From NCBI GenBank assembly GCA_034090805.1, contig JAXDRV010000135.1, positions 1 to 19,614 on the forward strand: a stretch of DNA of 19,614 bases. Reading direction: 5' to 3'. A model generated the notes under the pieces. That model was not told the DNA's origin, did not search any database, and worked only from the letters and a program-made list of their open reading frames with translations. The stretch is from Ornithomonoglobus_A sp034090805. GTDB lineage: Bacteria > Bacillota > Clostridia > UBA1381. Positions 8,665 to 17,701 of the stretch are shown here, piece after piece. The translations under genes and the position numbers were made by a program. Each line of letters opens with the position of its first letter. The first letter of the stretch is position 1.

Positions 8665-10023
8665 ATGAAAAAACTGACAAAAGGATTTGCCGCTGCTATG
8701 GCGGCGGTAACGGTTTGCGGTTCGCTGGCGGGCTGCGGCGGAAGTGAGCCGACACCCACTGCATCAACAAACAGCGAAAAGCCCTATGAGGGAGTGACAC
8801 TCCATTATGCGGTATCGGAATCGGCAACGCAGGGAGGAGAAACTCAGGAGCTTGTTCAGCTTGTTAAAGACAAGACGGGCATCAACATTGAATTTACAAT
8901 CGTTCCCAACACCAATGCGGGAGAGGTTGACAAGGCGCTTGTAAGCCTTATGGCGGGAGATGAGCTTGACATTCTTTACGGAACGGATTCAAAGCTCAAG
9001 CCCTATTACAGCGCAGGTGTTCTTGCTCCGCTCGATGAGCTGGCTGTAAATGCAGATTACAACATGGAGGAAAAATTCGGAGAGAATCTCGCCTCATACG
9101 GTGACGGTCACGTTTACGGACTGCCGGCATTCAACGATATTTGGCTGACCTTCTACAACAAAAAGATATTTGACGAGGCAGGCGTGCCCTATCCCTCGGC
9201 AGATGACTGGACATGGGAAAAGTATGTTGAAACGGCAAAGAAGCTGACAGACGAATCAAAGGGCATCTACGGCTCGTTCATGCTTGATTACGATAACTAT
9301 AATTATATGCACGCTTTCCAGAAGGGCTTTAAGGCATATAATGACGATCAGACAAAATCAAACTTCTCGGATCCGCTCTTTAAGGAAAGCCTTGAGTGGT
9401 TCTACGGTTTAGGAAACAAAGAAAAGATACAGCCGGACAGCGTAACATATGCGGCAGGCTCGTATCCGTGGAACTCATTCGTTGCCGGCGGCAAGATGGG
9501 TATGTTCGTATGCGGCGGCTGGGTTGCGTCGATGCTTCCCGACCTTGAAAAGTACCCCAGAGATTGGGAATGCGGAATACTTCCGATGCCCTATCCTGAG
9601 GGACAGGAGCCTTCGACTCTTGCGGTTACAGGCTGCTATGCGGTTCCCACAACAAGCAAGAACAAGGACGCTGCCTTTGCGGCTATTGCCTGCATTGCTG
9701 AAAACCAGTATACTCTCGGCTACGGACGTATTCCGGCAAGAGTGGATTTGAGCGACGAGGAAATCACAAGCTATATTTCCGATAAGCTCGTTCCGACATT
9801 TGAGAACGATAAGTTTACGGTTGAGGAGATCAAAAAGGCATGGTTCGACCCGAACCGCAAGGTTATCCCCGAAAAGATCATAGGCCCCGCAGATACCACG
9901 ATCAATCAGATCATCATAGAGGAGGCGCAGCTTTACGGCGCAGGCTCAAAGCCGATCGATGAGGCGATAGCGTCAATCACAAGCCGTGCGGATGCGGCAA
10001 TAAGCGAGGAATTGGGACAGTAA
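8665..10023 (+). CDS. ABC sugar importer, lipoprotein substrate-binding protein
   Basis: A 452-residue family 1 extracellular solute-binding protein, anchored outside the cell as a lipoprotein. The ATG at 8665 is chosen because AGGAGG (8650-8655) precedes it by 9 bases and a lipoprotein signal follows, with lipobox LAGC and Cys24 as the lipid-bearing residue. The frame is open upstream to 8566, but that part contains the promoter and leader hairpin. A Ser/Thr/Pro-rich tether follows Cys24. The mature part has the usual pattern of such proteins, including YGLPAFNDIWLTFYNKKIF and DDWTWEKYVETAKKLTDE. The ligand is likely an oligosaccharide released by the neighbouring secreted enzymes; this is inferred from context only. 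It is first in an operon with two permeases. Confidence 0.9.
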   Translation: MKKLTKGFAAAMAAVTVCGSLAGCGGSEPTPTASTNSEKPYEGVTLHYAVSESATQGGETQELVQLVKDKTGINIEFTIVPNTNAGEVDKALVSLMAGDELDILYGTDSKLKPYYSAGVLAPLDELAVNADYNMEEKFGENLASYGDGHVYGLPAFNDIWLTFYNKKIFDEAGVPYPSADDWTWEKYVETAKKLTDESKGIYGSFMLDYDNYNYMHAFQKGFKAYNDDQTKSNFSDPLFKESLEWFYGLGNKEKIQPDSVTYAAGSYPWNSFVAGGKMGMFVCGGWVASMLPDLEKYPRDWECGILPMPYPEGQEPSTLAVTGCYAVPTTSKNKDAAFAAIACIAENQYTLGYGRIPARVDLSDEEITSYISDKLVPTFENDKFTVEEIKKAWFDPNRKVIPEKIIGPADTTINQIIIEEAQLYGAGSKPIDEAIASITSRADAAISEELGQ

Positions 10024-10028
10024 TTCAA

Positions 10029-10050
10029 ACGGGCGGAGAAATCCGCCCGT
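10029..10050 (+). promoter_or_regulatory. Intercistronic GAAA-loop hairpin
   Basis: A perfect 9-bp stem (ACGGGCGGA with TCCGCCCGT) is closed by a GAAA tetraloop. It starts 5 bases after the binding-protein stop and is followed by AATATTT, not a U-run. By position it should protect the binding-protein message and lower read-out of the permeases, as known for other binding-protein operons. It could also be a partial terminator. Confidence 0.65.
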
Positions 10051-10087
10051 AATATTTCAAATCCGTACAAAGAAAGGGTGAACAAAT

Positions 10088-10981
10088 GTGAAAAAAAGCA
10101 ACGCACTTAACAGACGAGAAACCTTGACGGGCTATGCGTTTATTATGCCTTATGTCCTGCTGTTTTTTGTGTTCACGGGAATACCGTTCATATTCTCAAT
10201 AGTGCTTTCATTTACCGATATGACATATCTGACAAAGATGGATAGCATGAGCTTTGTCGGATTAAAAAACTTTATCAATATGTTTCACAACAAGGAGGTC
10301 ATGGCGGCTCTCGGCCGCACGGGTATATATTCGCTTGTGTATGTGCCGCTGATAATGGTTCTCGGCTTGGCTCTTGCGCTTCTGCTCAACAAGGGAGTGT
10401 ATTTTAAGGGTGCGATAAGAGGTATGGTATTTTTACCGTACGTGTCGAACATGGTTGCCGTTGCGGTAATTTTCAAGCTGCTGTTGGGCCCGGGCGGTCC
10501 GCTTGTTACGCTGATGAAAAGCGTAGGAATAAGTGAGCCTCCGCTGCTGCTGCTTTCGGATAAGCTTGCGCTGCCGACCGTTGCGGCGATAGCCGTGTGG
10601 AAGGGCGTCGGACTTAATATGCTGACGTATCTGGGCGCATTGCAGAACGTACCGACAGAGCTTGAGGAGGCTGCGCAGATAGACGGCGCAAACAAATGGC
10701 AGAGAATAAAAAATGTCGTAATCCCCATGCTTTCGCCGACAACCTTCTTCCTTATTATAAGCTCAATCATAACCTCGCTTCAGAACTTTACGGTTATCCA
10801 GTCGCTGACGGAGGGCGGCCCCGGTCAGTCGACAACGGTAATGGCTCTGAGCATAGTGCGCACGGCGTTCGTCAAGTATCAGACAGGCTTTGCAAGCGCA
10901 CAGGCGATGGTGATGTTCGCAATAGTTATGATTATTACGCTTATCCAGTGGCGCGGTCAGCAAAAATGGGTAAATTATTGA
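10088..10981 (+). CDS. ABC sugar importer permease (MalF/UgpA-like)
   Basis: A 297-residue inner-membrane permease of the CUT1 type. About six hydrophobic segments are visible (near 14-41, 80-100, 111-133, 162-183, 218-238, 268-287). The ATPase-contact EAA loop reads EEAAQIDGANKWQRIKNVVI (193-212). The start is GTG at 10088. The ATG two bases earlier would be followed at once by TGA, so it cannot be used. AAAGGG at 10073-10078 serves as ribosome site. It pairs with the next gene to form the channel. The energising ATPase is not in the window and is probably encoded elsewhere and shared, as is common for this class. Confidence 0.92.
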   Translation: MKKSNALNRRETLTGYAFIMPYVLLFFVFTGIPFIFSIVLSFTDMTYLTKMDSMSFVGLKNFINMFHNKEVMAALGRTGIYSLVYVPLIMVLGLALALLLNKGVYFKGAIRGMVFLPYVSNMVAVAVIFKLLLGPGGPLVTLMKSVGISEPPLLLLSDKLALPTVAAIAVWKGVGLNMLTYLGALQNVPTELEEAAQIDGANKWQRIKNVVIPMLSPTTFFLIISSIITSLQNFTVIQSLTEGGPGQSTTVMALSIVRTAFVKYQTGFASAQAMVMFAIVMIITLIQWRGQQKWVNY

Positions 10982-10996
10982 TGGGAGGCGAGATAC

Positions 10997-11830
10997 GTGT
11001 ATAAAAAGAATAAAATCACAAAATGGGTTGTCACGATCATCATGCTTGTGATAGGCATTATGTGCATATATCCGTTTATATTCATGGTATCCTCGTCCTT
11101 TAAGCCGAGCGGCGATGTGCTGATGAAGCCGTTTGAGCTGATACCGTCGAATTTTACAACCAAAAACATAACGGGACTGTTTAACAGTGAATTTTACAAT
11201 TTTCCGAGATGGTACTGGAACACGATCCTTATGACGGGTATAACGATATTCATAAAAATATTCCTTATGACGTATACCGCATACGGATTTTCCAAGATAC
11301 ATTTTAAGGGCAGAGATACAATCTTTCTTGTGCTGCTTGCGGCGCTGATGATTCCGTCAGATATTATGATACTGCCGAGATACATAATCTTTAAGAACAT
11401 AAAGCTTTTAAACACAATGTGGGCGATCATAATTCCGAGCTGCGTGGACGTGTATTTTGTGTTCCTGCTCCGTCAGGCATTTATAGGTATACCCGAATCG
11501 ATAAGCGAAGCGGCGAAAATAGACGGGTGCAGTCATTTCAGAATTTACAGCAGAATTATAGTTCCGCTGGCAAAGCCGTCGATTGCGACGATGGTGCTGT
11601 TTTCGTTCGTGTGGACGTGGAACGACTACATGAGCCCGTATCTGTATATTTCAGATATCAAGAAGCAGATGCTTTCAGTCGGAATCAAGCTGTTCGCATC
11701 GGGACAGGTTCAGGACTACGGTGCGCAGATGGCTGCGGCGACGCTGGTGCTGCTGCCGATTATAATAATGTTCCTGTTCTGCCAGAGATACTTTGTTGAG
11801 GGAGTGACCTCATCAGGCGTCAAAGGCTGA
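10997..11830 (+). CDS. ABC sugar importer permease (MalG/UgpE-like)
   Basis: A 277-residue second permease of the same importer, with about six membrane segments (first at 10-32, last at 243-262) and the EAA loop SEAAKIDGCSHFRIYSRIIV (170-189). The typical MalG-family stretch FSFVWTWNDYMSPYLY lies at 202-217. The start is GTG at 10997, with GGGAGG at 10983-10988. It follows the first permease by 15 bases and is last in the operon. A long opposite-strand frame across 10763-11302 is a shadow of the two permeases. Confidence 0.92.
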   Translation: MYKKNKITKWVVTIIMLVIGIMCIYPFIFMVSSSFKPSGDVLMKPFELIPSNFTTKNITGLFNSEFYNFPRWYWNTILMTGITIFIKIFLMTYTAYGFSKIHFKGRDTIFLVLLAALMIPSDIMILPRYIIFKNIKLLNTMWAIIIPSCVDVYFVFLLRQAFIGIPESISEAAKIDGCSHFRIYSRIIVPLAKPSIATMVLFSFVWTWNDYMSPYLYISDIKKQMLSVGIKLFASGQVQDYGAQMAAATLVLLPIIIMFLFCQRYFVEGVTSSGVKG

Positions 11831-11838
11831 GAAAAATG

Positions 11839-11864
11839 TCATTACTCTGCTTCGGCGGTAATGA
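11839..11864 (+). other. UUCG-loop hairpin after the permease operon
   Basis: TCATTAC (11839-11845) pairs with GTAATGA (11858-11864). The inner part closes as C-UUCG-G, a very stable tetraloop, with an imperfect middle. It lies 8 bases after the stop codon. No U-run follows, so it is read as a 3'-end stabiliser placed ahead of the true terminator. Confidence 0.45.
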
Positions 11865-11879
11865 ATATATACCTTCTTT

Positions 11880-11912
11880 GGACTGCGGTCGTGTGTGGCT
11901 GCGGTCCTTTTT
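11880..11912 (+). terminator. Rho-independent terminator of the importer operon
   Basis: Stem GGACTGC with GCGGTCC (one G-U pair), followed directly by TTTTT. It ends transcription 50-80 bases after the second permease and before the carB promoter. Confidence 0.75.
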
Positions 11913-11944
11913 GGTGAAAAAGTTGTAAGCTGCTAAAAAAATAC

Positions 11945-11973
11945 TTGACAAATACGTCGGAATATAAGATAAT
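11945..11973 (+). promoter_or_regulatory. carB promoter
   Basis: TTGACA (11945-11950), 17 bases, then GATAAT (11968-11973) fit a housekeeping sigma-A promoter. The leader to the ATG holds an imperfect hairpin (GCGGCGG near 11995-12001 with CCGTCGC 12013-12019) and the small palindrome CTCAATTTGAG. No PyrR-type attenuator was recognised. Confidence 0.8.
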
Positions 11974-12045
11974 ATAGGATAGGAATAAATCCGCAGCGGC
12001 GGAATACATCTGCCGTCGCACTCAATTTGAGATAGGAGAACGTCA

Positions 12046-15000
12046 ATGAAAAAAAGAGAAGATATTCACAAGGTTTTAATTATCGGCTCGGGCCCAATTA
12101 TTATAGGTCAGGCATGCGAGTTCGACTATTCCGGCACGCAGGCGTGCAAGGCACTGCGCAAGCTCGGATATGAGATTGTATTGGTAAATTCAAATCCGGC
12201 GACAATAATGACCGACCCGGAAACTGCCGATGTAACGTACATTGAGCCGCTTAACGTTGAGCGTCTTTCGCAGATTATCGAAAAGGAGCGTCCGGACGCA
12301 CTTTTGCCGAATCTCGGCGGGCAGTCGGGACTTAACCTCTGCTCGGAGCTGGACAAGGCGGGCGTGCTGAAAAAATACAACGTTCAGGTAATCGGCGTAC
12401 AGGTTGACGCAATAGACAGAGGCGAGGACAGAATCGCATTCAAGGAAACGATGAACAGCCTCGGTATCGAGATGGCAAGGAGCGAGGTTGCTTATTCGGT
12501 TGACGAGGCTCTCGGAATAGCGGCAAAGCTCGGCTACCCGGTTGTACTCCGTCCGGCATACACCATGGGCGGCGCAGGCGGCGGTCTTGTATATAATAAG
12601 GAGGAATTAAAGACCGTCTGCGAAAGAGGCTTGCAGGCGAGTCTTGTCGGTCAGGTGCTTGTCGAGGAATCGGTTCTCGGCTGGGAGGAGCTTGAGCTTG
12701 AGGTCGTAAGAGATGCTGCGGGGAACATGATTACCGTATGCTTTATTGAAAATATCGATCCCCTCGGAGTTCATACGGGTGATTCGTTCTGCTCCGCTCC
12801 GATGCTTACAATACCGGAGGACGTCCAGGCAGAGCTGCAAAGACAGGCATATAAAATCGTTGAGGCTATAGAGGTTATCGGCGGCACGAACGTTCAGTTT
12901 GCGAGAAATCCCGTTGACGGAAGAATTATCGTAATAGAAATCAATCCCAGAACGTCACGTTCATCGGCACTTGCGTCAAAGGCAACGGGTTTCCCGATTG
13001 CGCTTGTTTCGGCGATGCTTGCGGCGGGACTTGATCTTTCGGATATTCCGTGCGGAAAGTACGGCACGCTTGACAAGTACTATCCCGACGGCGAATACGT
13101 TGTAATCAAGTTCGCAAGATGGGCATTTGAAAAGTTCAAGGGCTCTCAGGATAAGCTTGGTACACAGATGCGTGCTGTCGGCGAGGTAATGAGCATAGGA
13201 AAAACATATAAAGAAGCGTTCCAAAAGGCAATACGCAGCCTTGAGATAGGTCGTTACGGCTTGGGCGGAGCGAAGGATTTTGCGGAAAAGTCAAAGGACG
13301 AGCTGCTTGCGATGCTGCATAATCCCTCAAGTGAGCGTCAGTTTATTATGTATGAGGCTCTTAGAAAGGGCGCAACGGTTGACGAGCTTTGGGAGCTTAC
13401 AAAAATAAAGCATTATTTTATCGAGCAGATGAAGGAGCTTGTCGAAGAGGAGGAGGCTCTCAAATCATACAAGGGCAGCGTACCTCCGGCAGACGTGCTT
13501 GAGCAGGCAAAGAAGGACGGCTTTGCGGACAGATACCTGAGCGGATTGCTTGAGGTTTCGGAGGAGGAAATCAGAAAAGCGAGAATTGCCGCAGGAATAA
13601 CAGAAGCATGGGAGGGCGTTCACGTAAGCGGTACGGAAAATGCGGCTTATTATTACTCGTCCTACAACATGAAGGACGAAAGCCCCTCAAATACCGATAA
13701 GCCGAAGATTATGATACTCGGCGGAGGCCCGAACAGAATAGGACAGGGAATAGAGTTCGATTACTGCTGCGTTCACGCGGCTATGGCGCTGAAGAAATTA
13801 GGCTTTGAAACGATAATCGTAAACTGCAATCCCGAAACAGTATCAACCGATTATGATACATCTGATAAGCTGTACTTTGAGCCGCTTACGCTTGAGGACG
13901 TTTTGAGCATTCACGAAAAGGAAAAGCCTGTCGGCGTAATCGCTCAGTTCGGCGGACAGACTCCGCTTAACCTTGCTGCGGAATTAAAGAAAAACGGTGT
14001 GAATATCCTTGGAACAACTCCGGAAACGATAGACCTTGCGGAGGACAGAGATCTGTTCCGCAACATGATGGACAAGCTTGAAATTCCCATGCCGGAATCG
14101 GGAATGGCGGTAACGGTTGACGAGGCTCTTGAAATTGCCGAAAAGATAGGCTATCCGGTAATGGTTCGTCCGTCGTATGTTTTGGGCGGCAGAGGCATGG
14201 AGGTTGTTCATGATGCCGAAAGCCTTAAGATTTACATGAATGCGGCTGTCGGAGTAACTCCGGACAGACCGATACTGATAGACAGATTCCTGCATCATGC
14301 GCTTGAATGCGAGGCAGACGCAATAAGCGACGGCGAGAACGTTTTCGTTCCGGCTGTCATGGAGCATATTGAGCTTGCGGGAATACATTCGGGTGACTCG
14401 GCGTGCATACTGCCGTCATTAAACATTCCCGAAAAGCACGTTGCAACGATAAAGGAATACACAAGGAAAATTGCCGTTGAGATGAACGTAAGAGGTCTTA
14501 TGAATATGCAGTATGCAATCGAGGACGACAAGGTTTATGTGCTTGAGGCAAATCCGAGAGCGTCAAGAACGGTGCCGCTTGTGTCAAAGGTGTGCGATAT
14601 AAGAATGGTTCCGCTTGCGACGGAGATAATCACGATGCCGCTGACGGGCAGACCGTCACCCGTTGCGGGAATAAAGGAAAGGAATATCCCTCATTACGGA
14701 GTTAAGGAGGCAGTGTTCCCGTTCAATATGTTCCAGGAGGTTGACCCTGTCTTAGGCCCCGAAATGCGTTCGACGGGCGAGGTTCTCGGCATGGCGGAGA
14801 GCTTCGGCGAGGCATTCGCAAAGGCTCAGGAGGCAACGCAGACAAGGCTGCCTGTTTCGGGCAAGGTGTTGTTAAGCGTCAATGACAGAGATAAGGACGA
14901 GCTTGCGGAGGTTGCCCAAGGCTTCAAGGAGTGCGGTTTTGAGCTGCTTGCAACGGCAGGCTGCTGCGCATATCTTGCGGAGCACGGCATAAAGGCGGAG

Positions 15001-15261
15001 AAGGTCGCAAAGCTCAACGAGGGCAGACCGAACGTGCTTGACGTTATCACCAACAAAGAGGTAAGCATCGTAATCAACACTCCCAACGATAAAAAGGGAG
15101 CAACCGATGACAGCTATATAAGAAAGGGAGTCATAAAGGGCAGAATCCCGTACATGACAACCATGGCAGAAACAAAAGCGTGCATTGCCGGTATAAAAGC
15201 AATGCAGAAATCCTCCGGCAGCGTGAAATCATTGCAGAATTTTCATGCGGAGATAAAATAA
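12046..15261 (+). CDS. carB: Carbamoyl-phosphate synthase large subunit
   Basis: A full-length 1071-residue large subunit. With the small glutaminase subunit it makes carbamoyl phosphate from bicarbonate, ammonia and two ATP, for pyrimidine and arginine synthesis. Both ATP-grasp halves are visible: the first opens with GSGPIIIGQACEFDYSGTQA (14-33), the second with GGGPNRIGQGIEFDY (about 558). Repeated signatures are ENIDPLGVHTGDS and EHIELAGIHSGDS, and NPRTSRSSALASKATG and NPRASRTVPLVSKV. The allosteric MGS-like domain follows from about residue 935. GGAG at 12035-12038 precedes the ATG. carA is not adjacent on either side, which is unusual. Its promoter and terminator make it a single-gene unit. 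Confidence 0.97.
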   Translation: MKKREDIHKVLIIGSGPIIIGQACEFDYSGTQACKALRKLGYEIVLVNSNPATIMTDPETADVTYIEPLNVERLSQIIEKERPDALLPNLGGQSGLNLCSELDKAGVLKKYNVQVIGVQVDAIDRGEDRIAFKETMNSLGIEMARSEVAYSVDEALGIAAKLGYPVVLRPAYTMGGAGGGLVYNKEELKTVCERGLQASLVGQVLVEESVLGWEELELEVVRDAAGNMITVCFIENIDPLGVHTGDSFCSAPMLTIPEDVQAELQRQAYKIVEAIEVIGGTNVQFARNPVDGRIIVIEINPRTSRSSALASKATGFPIALVSAMLAAGLDLSDIPCGKYGTLDKYYPDGEYVVIKFARWAFEKFKGSQDKLGTQMRAVGEVMSIGKTYKEAFQKAIRSLEIGRYGLGGAKDFAEKSKDELLAMLHNPSSERQFIMYEALRKGATVDELWELTKIKHYFIEQMKELVEEEEALKSYKGSVPPADVLEQAKKDGFADRYLSGLLEVSEEEIRKARIAAGITEAWEGVHVSGTENAAYYYSSYNMKDESPSNTDKPKIMILGGGPNRIGQGIEFDYCCVHAAMALKKLGFETIIVNCNPETVSTDYDTSDKLYFEPLTLEDVLSIHEKEKPVGVIAQFGGQTPLNLAAELKKNGVNILGTTPETIDLAEDRDLFRNMMDKLEIPMPESGMAVTVDEALEIAEKIGYPVMVRPSYVLGGRGMEVVHDAESLKIYMNAAVGVTPDRPILIDRFLHHALECEADAISDGENVFVPAVMEHIELAGIHSGDSACILPSLNIPEKHVATIKEYTRKIAVEMNVRGLMNMQYAIEDDKVYVLEANPRASRTVPLVSKVCDIRMVPLATEIITMPLTGRPSPVAGIKERNIPHYGVKEAVFPFNMFQEVDPVLGPEMRSTGEVLGMAESFGEAFAKAQEATQTRLPVSGKVLLSVNDRDKDELAEVAQGFKECGFELLATAGCCAYLAEHGIKAEKVAKLNEGRPNVLDVITNKEVSIVINTPNDKKGATDDSYIRKGVIKGRIPYMTTMAETKACIAGIKAMQKSSGSVKSLQNFHAEIK

Positions 15262-15266
15262 AATAC

Positions 15267-15292
15267 AAAAAGCCGCAGTAATGCGGCTTTTT
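15267..15292. terminator. carB terminator
   Basis: Stem AGCCGCA with TGCGGCT around loop GTAA, flanked by an A-run before and TTTTT after, so it may work in both directions. It sits 6 bases after the carB stop. Confidence 0.85.
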
Positions 15293-15306
15293 GCTTGCAG
15301 AAAACA

Positions 15307-15346
15307 CGAATATTTGTTTGACAAACGGAGCGATATATGGTATGAT
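15307..15346 (+). promoter_or_regulatory. lexA promoter with overlapping LexA box
   Basis: TTGACA (15318-15323), 17 bases, TATGAT (15341-15346). The sequence CGAATATTTGTTTG (15307-15320) matches the Bacillus-type LexA box CGAACRNRYGTTYG at 11 of 13 defined positions and overlaps the -35, as expected for autorepression. Confidence 0.8.
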
Positions 15347-15385
15347 ATAGTTAAGATAAAACAGGCGGGAGGAATGGAGCGTTTT

Positions 15386-16009
15386 ATGGCACGGATAACT
15401 GAAAAGGATTATGAAATAATGGATTATATCCATGAATGTATAAAGGAAAAGGGCTTTCCGCCTACAGTGCGTGAAATTTGCGGTGCGGTGGGACTTACCT
15501 CGACAGCAACTGTTCACGCACGGCTGAAAAAGCTTGAAAAAGAGGGCATGATTGTTCACGAATCGTCCAAAAACCGCTCTGTGCGGCTTGTGAATTACAA
15601 AACGGACGAACAGGAAACGGCTGCGGACGACAGGTATCTCGATGTGCCGATGTACGGCAAGGTGACGGCGGGGCAGCCGATAACCGCCGTTCAGGATAAC
15701 ACCGAAACGTTTCCTCTGCCGATGAGCTTTGTCGGAAACAAAAATATTTTCATGCTGCGTGTCAGCGGCGAATCGATGATAAATGCCGCAATACTGGACG
15801 GTGATTATATCATAGTCGAGGAGCAGCCTACTGCGGAAAACGGAGATATTGTCGTTGCGCTTGTAAACGGCGATGAGGCTACGGTCAAGACCTTTTACAA
15901 GGAAAAAGGACATTTCCGACTTCAGCCGGAAAACGACACCATGGAGCCGATAATCGTCGATCGGGTTTCGATAATAGGAAAGGTAATAGGAGTATTCAGA
16001 AGATTTTAG
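15386..16009 (+). CDS. lexA: LexA SOS repressor
   Basis: A 207-residue SOS repressor. The winged-helix DNA-binding part contains PPTVREICGAVGLTSTATVH (about 25-44). The C-terminal self-cleavage domain shows the scissile Ala95-Gly96 in KVTAGQP, the catalytic Ser130 in SGESM and Lys168 in ATVK. RecA-stimulated self-cleavage relieves repression after DNA damage. The ATG at 15386 is preferred: GGAG at 15376-15379 lies 6 bases before it and the length fits the family. The in-frame ATG at 15374 has GGGAGG only one base upstream, which is too close. A LexA box overlaps its promoter. It is followed after 2 bases by the DUF362 gene. Confidence 0.95.
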   Translation: MARITEKDYEIMDYIHECIKEKGFPPTVREICGAVGLTSTATVHARLKKLEKEGMIVHESSKNRSVRLVNYKTDEQETAADDRYLDVPMYGKVTAGQPITAVQDNTETFPLPMSFVGNKNIFMLRVSGESMINAAILDGDYIIVEEQPTAENGDIVVALVNGDEATVKTFYKEKGHFRLQPENDTMEPIIVDRVSIIGKVIGVFRRF

Positions 16010-16011
16010 AT

Positions 16012-17166
16012 ATGATTAATTCGGATAATTCCGCCGTTTCGATAGTCAAATGCGACAGATATTCGGACTGCTTTCGGTATGTTAAGGAGGCGGTTGATTT
16101 AATCGGCGGTATAGAAAAATTTGTGAAAAAGGGTGACAGGGTTGTTATCAAGCCAAATCTTGTATCACGCAAAAACCCGGACGAGGCGGTGACAACTCAC
16201 CCCGAAATCGTCAAGGCTGTTATTGAGCTTGCCGAGTCGGCGGGGGGAAGCGTTACCATTGCCGAAAGTCCCGGCGGCGCATACAATGCGGCGGTGTTAA
16301 AAAGCGTATATCACGGCTGCGGAATGGATACGGCGGTTGAGGGTACGGGAGCGGCGCTCAATTACGACACGTCCTTTACCGAGGTTTCGTTCCCGGAGGG
16401 AAAAACGATAAAAAGTATGCCGATAATCGATCCCATACTAAATGCCGATGTTGTTATTTCGCTGCCCAAGCTTAAAACTCATGCGATGACAAGCTACACA
16501 GGCGCAGTCAAGAATCTTTTCGGCGTTATACCGGGAACGCACAAGGCGGAGCTGCATTTCAGGCTTAATGAGCGCAGTGCATTCTGTTCAATGCTTGTTG
16601 ACCTTTGTATGTGCGTAAAGCCGACGCTGTCAATAATGGACGGCATATGGGGCATGGAGGGCAACGGTCCGACTGCCGGGAGCAACAGGCACGTAGGTCT
16701 GATAATGGCGAGCGCAAATCCGTATGCGCTGGATCTCACGGCGTGCCGTCTGATTGATTATTCGCCGGACGAGGTTGACACCGTTAAGCAGTCGCTTGAG
16801 CGGGGGCTTACGCCGTCGGAGCCGAAAATTTTGGGCGAGGATTTGAATAAGCTTATAATTAAGGATTTTGTAAAGCCGGAGAGCCATTTTAATCTTTTGA
16901 AGCTTATATCACTGCCCGAGGCGCTCAACGCACGTCTTACAAATGCGCTTGCGTCAAAGCCGGAGATAAATTACGGGCAATGCATCAGCTGCGGAGAATG
17001 TATGCGCTGCTGTCCGCCGCAGGCGATTGAAATGAAAAACGGAAAGCCGAAAATCAATGCGGACAAATGTATAAAATGCTTTTGCTGCCAGGAGCTTTGT
17101 CCGAAAAAGGCGGTAAAAATCAAACGTCCGCTGCTTAACAGGCTTATGATAAAAATACTGAAATAA
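16012..17166 (+). CDS. DUF362 protein with C-terminal 2[4Fe-4S] ferredoxin domain
   Basis: A 384-residue protein with an N-terminal DUF362 domain (about 8-290; VVIKPNLVSRKNP, LPKLKTHAMTSYTGAVKNLFG) and a ferredoxin tail (about 320-370). Cluster ligands by the usual pattern are Cys324, 327, 330 and 334, and Cys353, 356, 359 and 363. The family is common in anaerobes and its reaction is not established; a redox role is inferred from the clusters. The start is the ATG at 16012, two bases after the lexA stop. No good ribosome site lies close to it (AGGAG is about 20 bases upstream, within lexA), so translational coupling to lexA is likely. It lies in the lexA operon. Confidence 0.88.
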   Translation: MINSDNSAVSIVKCDRYSDCFRYVKEAVDLIGGIEKFVKKGDRVVIKPNLVSRKNPDEAVTTHPEIVKAVIELAESAGGSVTIAESPGGAYNAAVLKSVYHGCGMDTAVEGTGAALNYDTSFTEVSFPEGKTIKSMPIIDPILNADVVISLPKLKTHAMTSYTGAVKNLFGVIPGTHKAELHFRLNERSAFCSMLVDLCMCVKPTLSIMDGIWGMEGNGPTAGSNRHVGLIMASANPYALDLTACRLIDYSPDEVDTVKQSLERGLTPSEPKILGEDLNKLIIKDFVKPESHFNLLKLISLPEALNARLTNALASKPEINYGQCISCGECMRCCPPQAIEMKNGKPKINADKCIKCFCCQELCPKKAVKIKRPLLNRLMIKILK

Positions 17167-17181
17167 TATAGGAGATAAACG

Positions 17182-17676
17182 ATGTTTAATATTGTTCTTG
17201 TTGAGCCGAGAATACCGCAGAATACGGGGAATATCGCACGGACGTGCGCCGCTACGGGCTGCCGTCTGCATATTGTTCGGCCGACTGCTTTTCAGATAAC
17301 CGACAAAAATTTAAAGCGTGCCGGACTTGATTACTGGCATCTGCTTAACGTTGCGTATTATGATAACCTTGACGATTTTTTTGCAAAGACGGAGGGCGGC
17401 AGATATTTCTATGCAACGACAAAAGCTCCGCACACATACACGGAGGTGCGGTTTGAGGATAATGATTACATCATGTTCGGACGTGAGGACGCGGGACTTC
17501 CGGAGGAGCTGCTGTACGAGCATGAGGAGCGGTGCATACGTATTCCGATGATAGAAGAGGCACGGAGCCTTAATCTGTCAAATTCCGTGGCAATAATAGT
17601 ATACGAGGCACTGCGGCAGCAGGGGTTTGACAATCTGAAAAACCTCGGACAGCTTACAAAATTCACTTGGAAGTAA
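17182..17676 (+). CDS. trmL: tRNA (cytidine(34)-2'-O)-methyltransferase
   Basis: A 164-residue SPOUT-class methyltransferase, expected to methylate the ribose of the wobble base in tRNA-Leu with S-adenosylmethionine. Knot motifs are visible: IPQNTGNIARTCAATG (11-26), MFGREDAGLPEE (98-109) and RSLNLSNSVAIIVYEALRQ (128-146). The length is typical of TrmL, which lacks an extra RNA-binding domain. AGGAG at 17170-17174 lies 7 bases before the ATG. The gap to the preceding gene is 15 bases, so it is in the same operon. Confidence 0.93.
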   Translation: MFNIVLVEPRIPQNTGNIARTCAATGCRLHIVRPTAFQITDKNLKRAGLDYWHLLNVAYYDNLDDFFAKTEGGRYFYATTKAPHTYTEVRFEDNDYIMFGREDAGLPEELLYEHEERCIRIPMIEEARSLNLSNSVAIIVYEALRQQGFDNLKNLGQLTKFTWK

Positions 17677-17701
17677 AATTAATAAAGACAGGAGAAGGAT
17701 T

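Noticed and set aside
10763..11302. 179-residue minus-strand frame across the two permease genes
   Set aside because: It lies opposite two clear permease genes, has a Tyr/His/Arg-rich low-quality composition and no ribosome site or family motif. It is a shadow frame.
11974..12045. PyrR-type attenuator upstream of carB
   Set aside because: A short imperfect hairpin is present, but the conserved PyrR-binding loop and a terminator/antiterminator pair were not recognised.
15131..15913. 260-residue minus-strand frame over the carB end and lexA
   Set aside because: It runs through the carB terminator and the lexA promoter and mirrors lexA coding sequence, with no recognisable motif.
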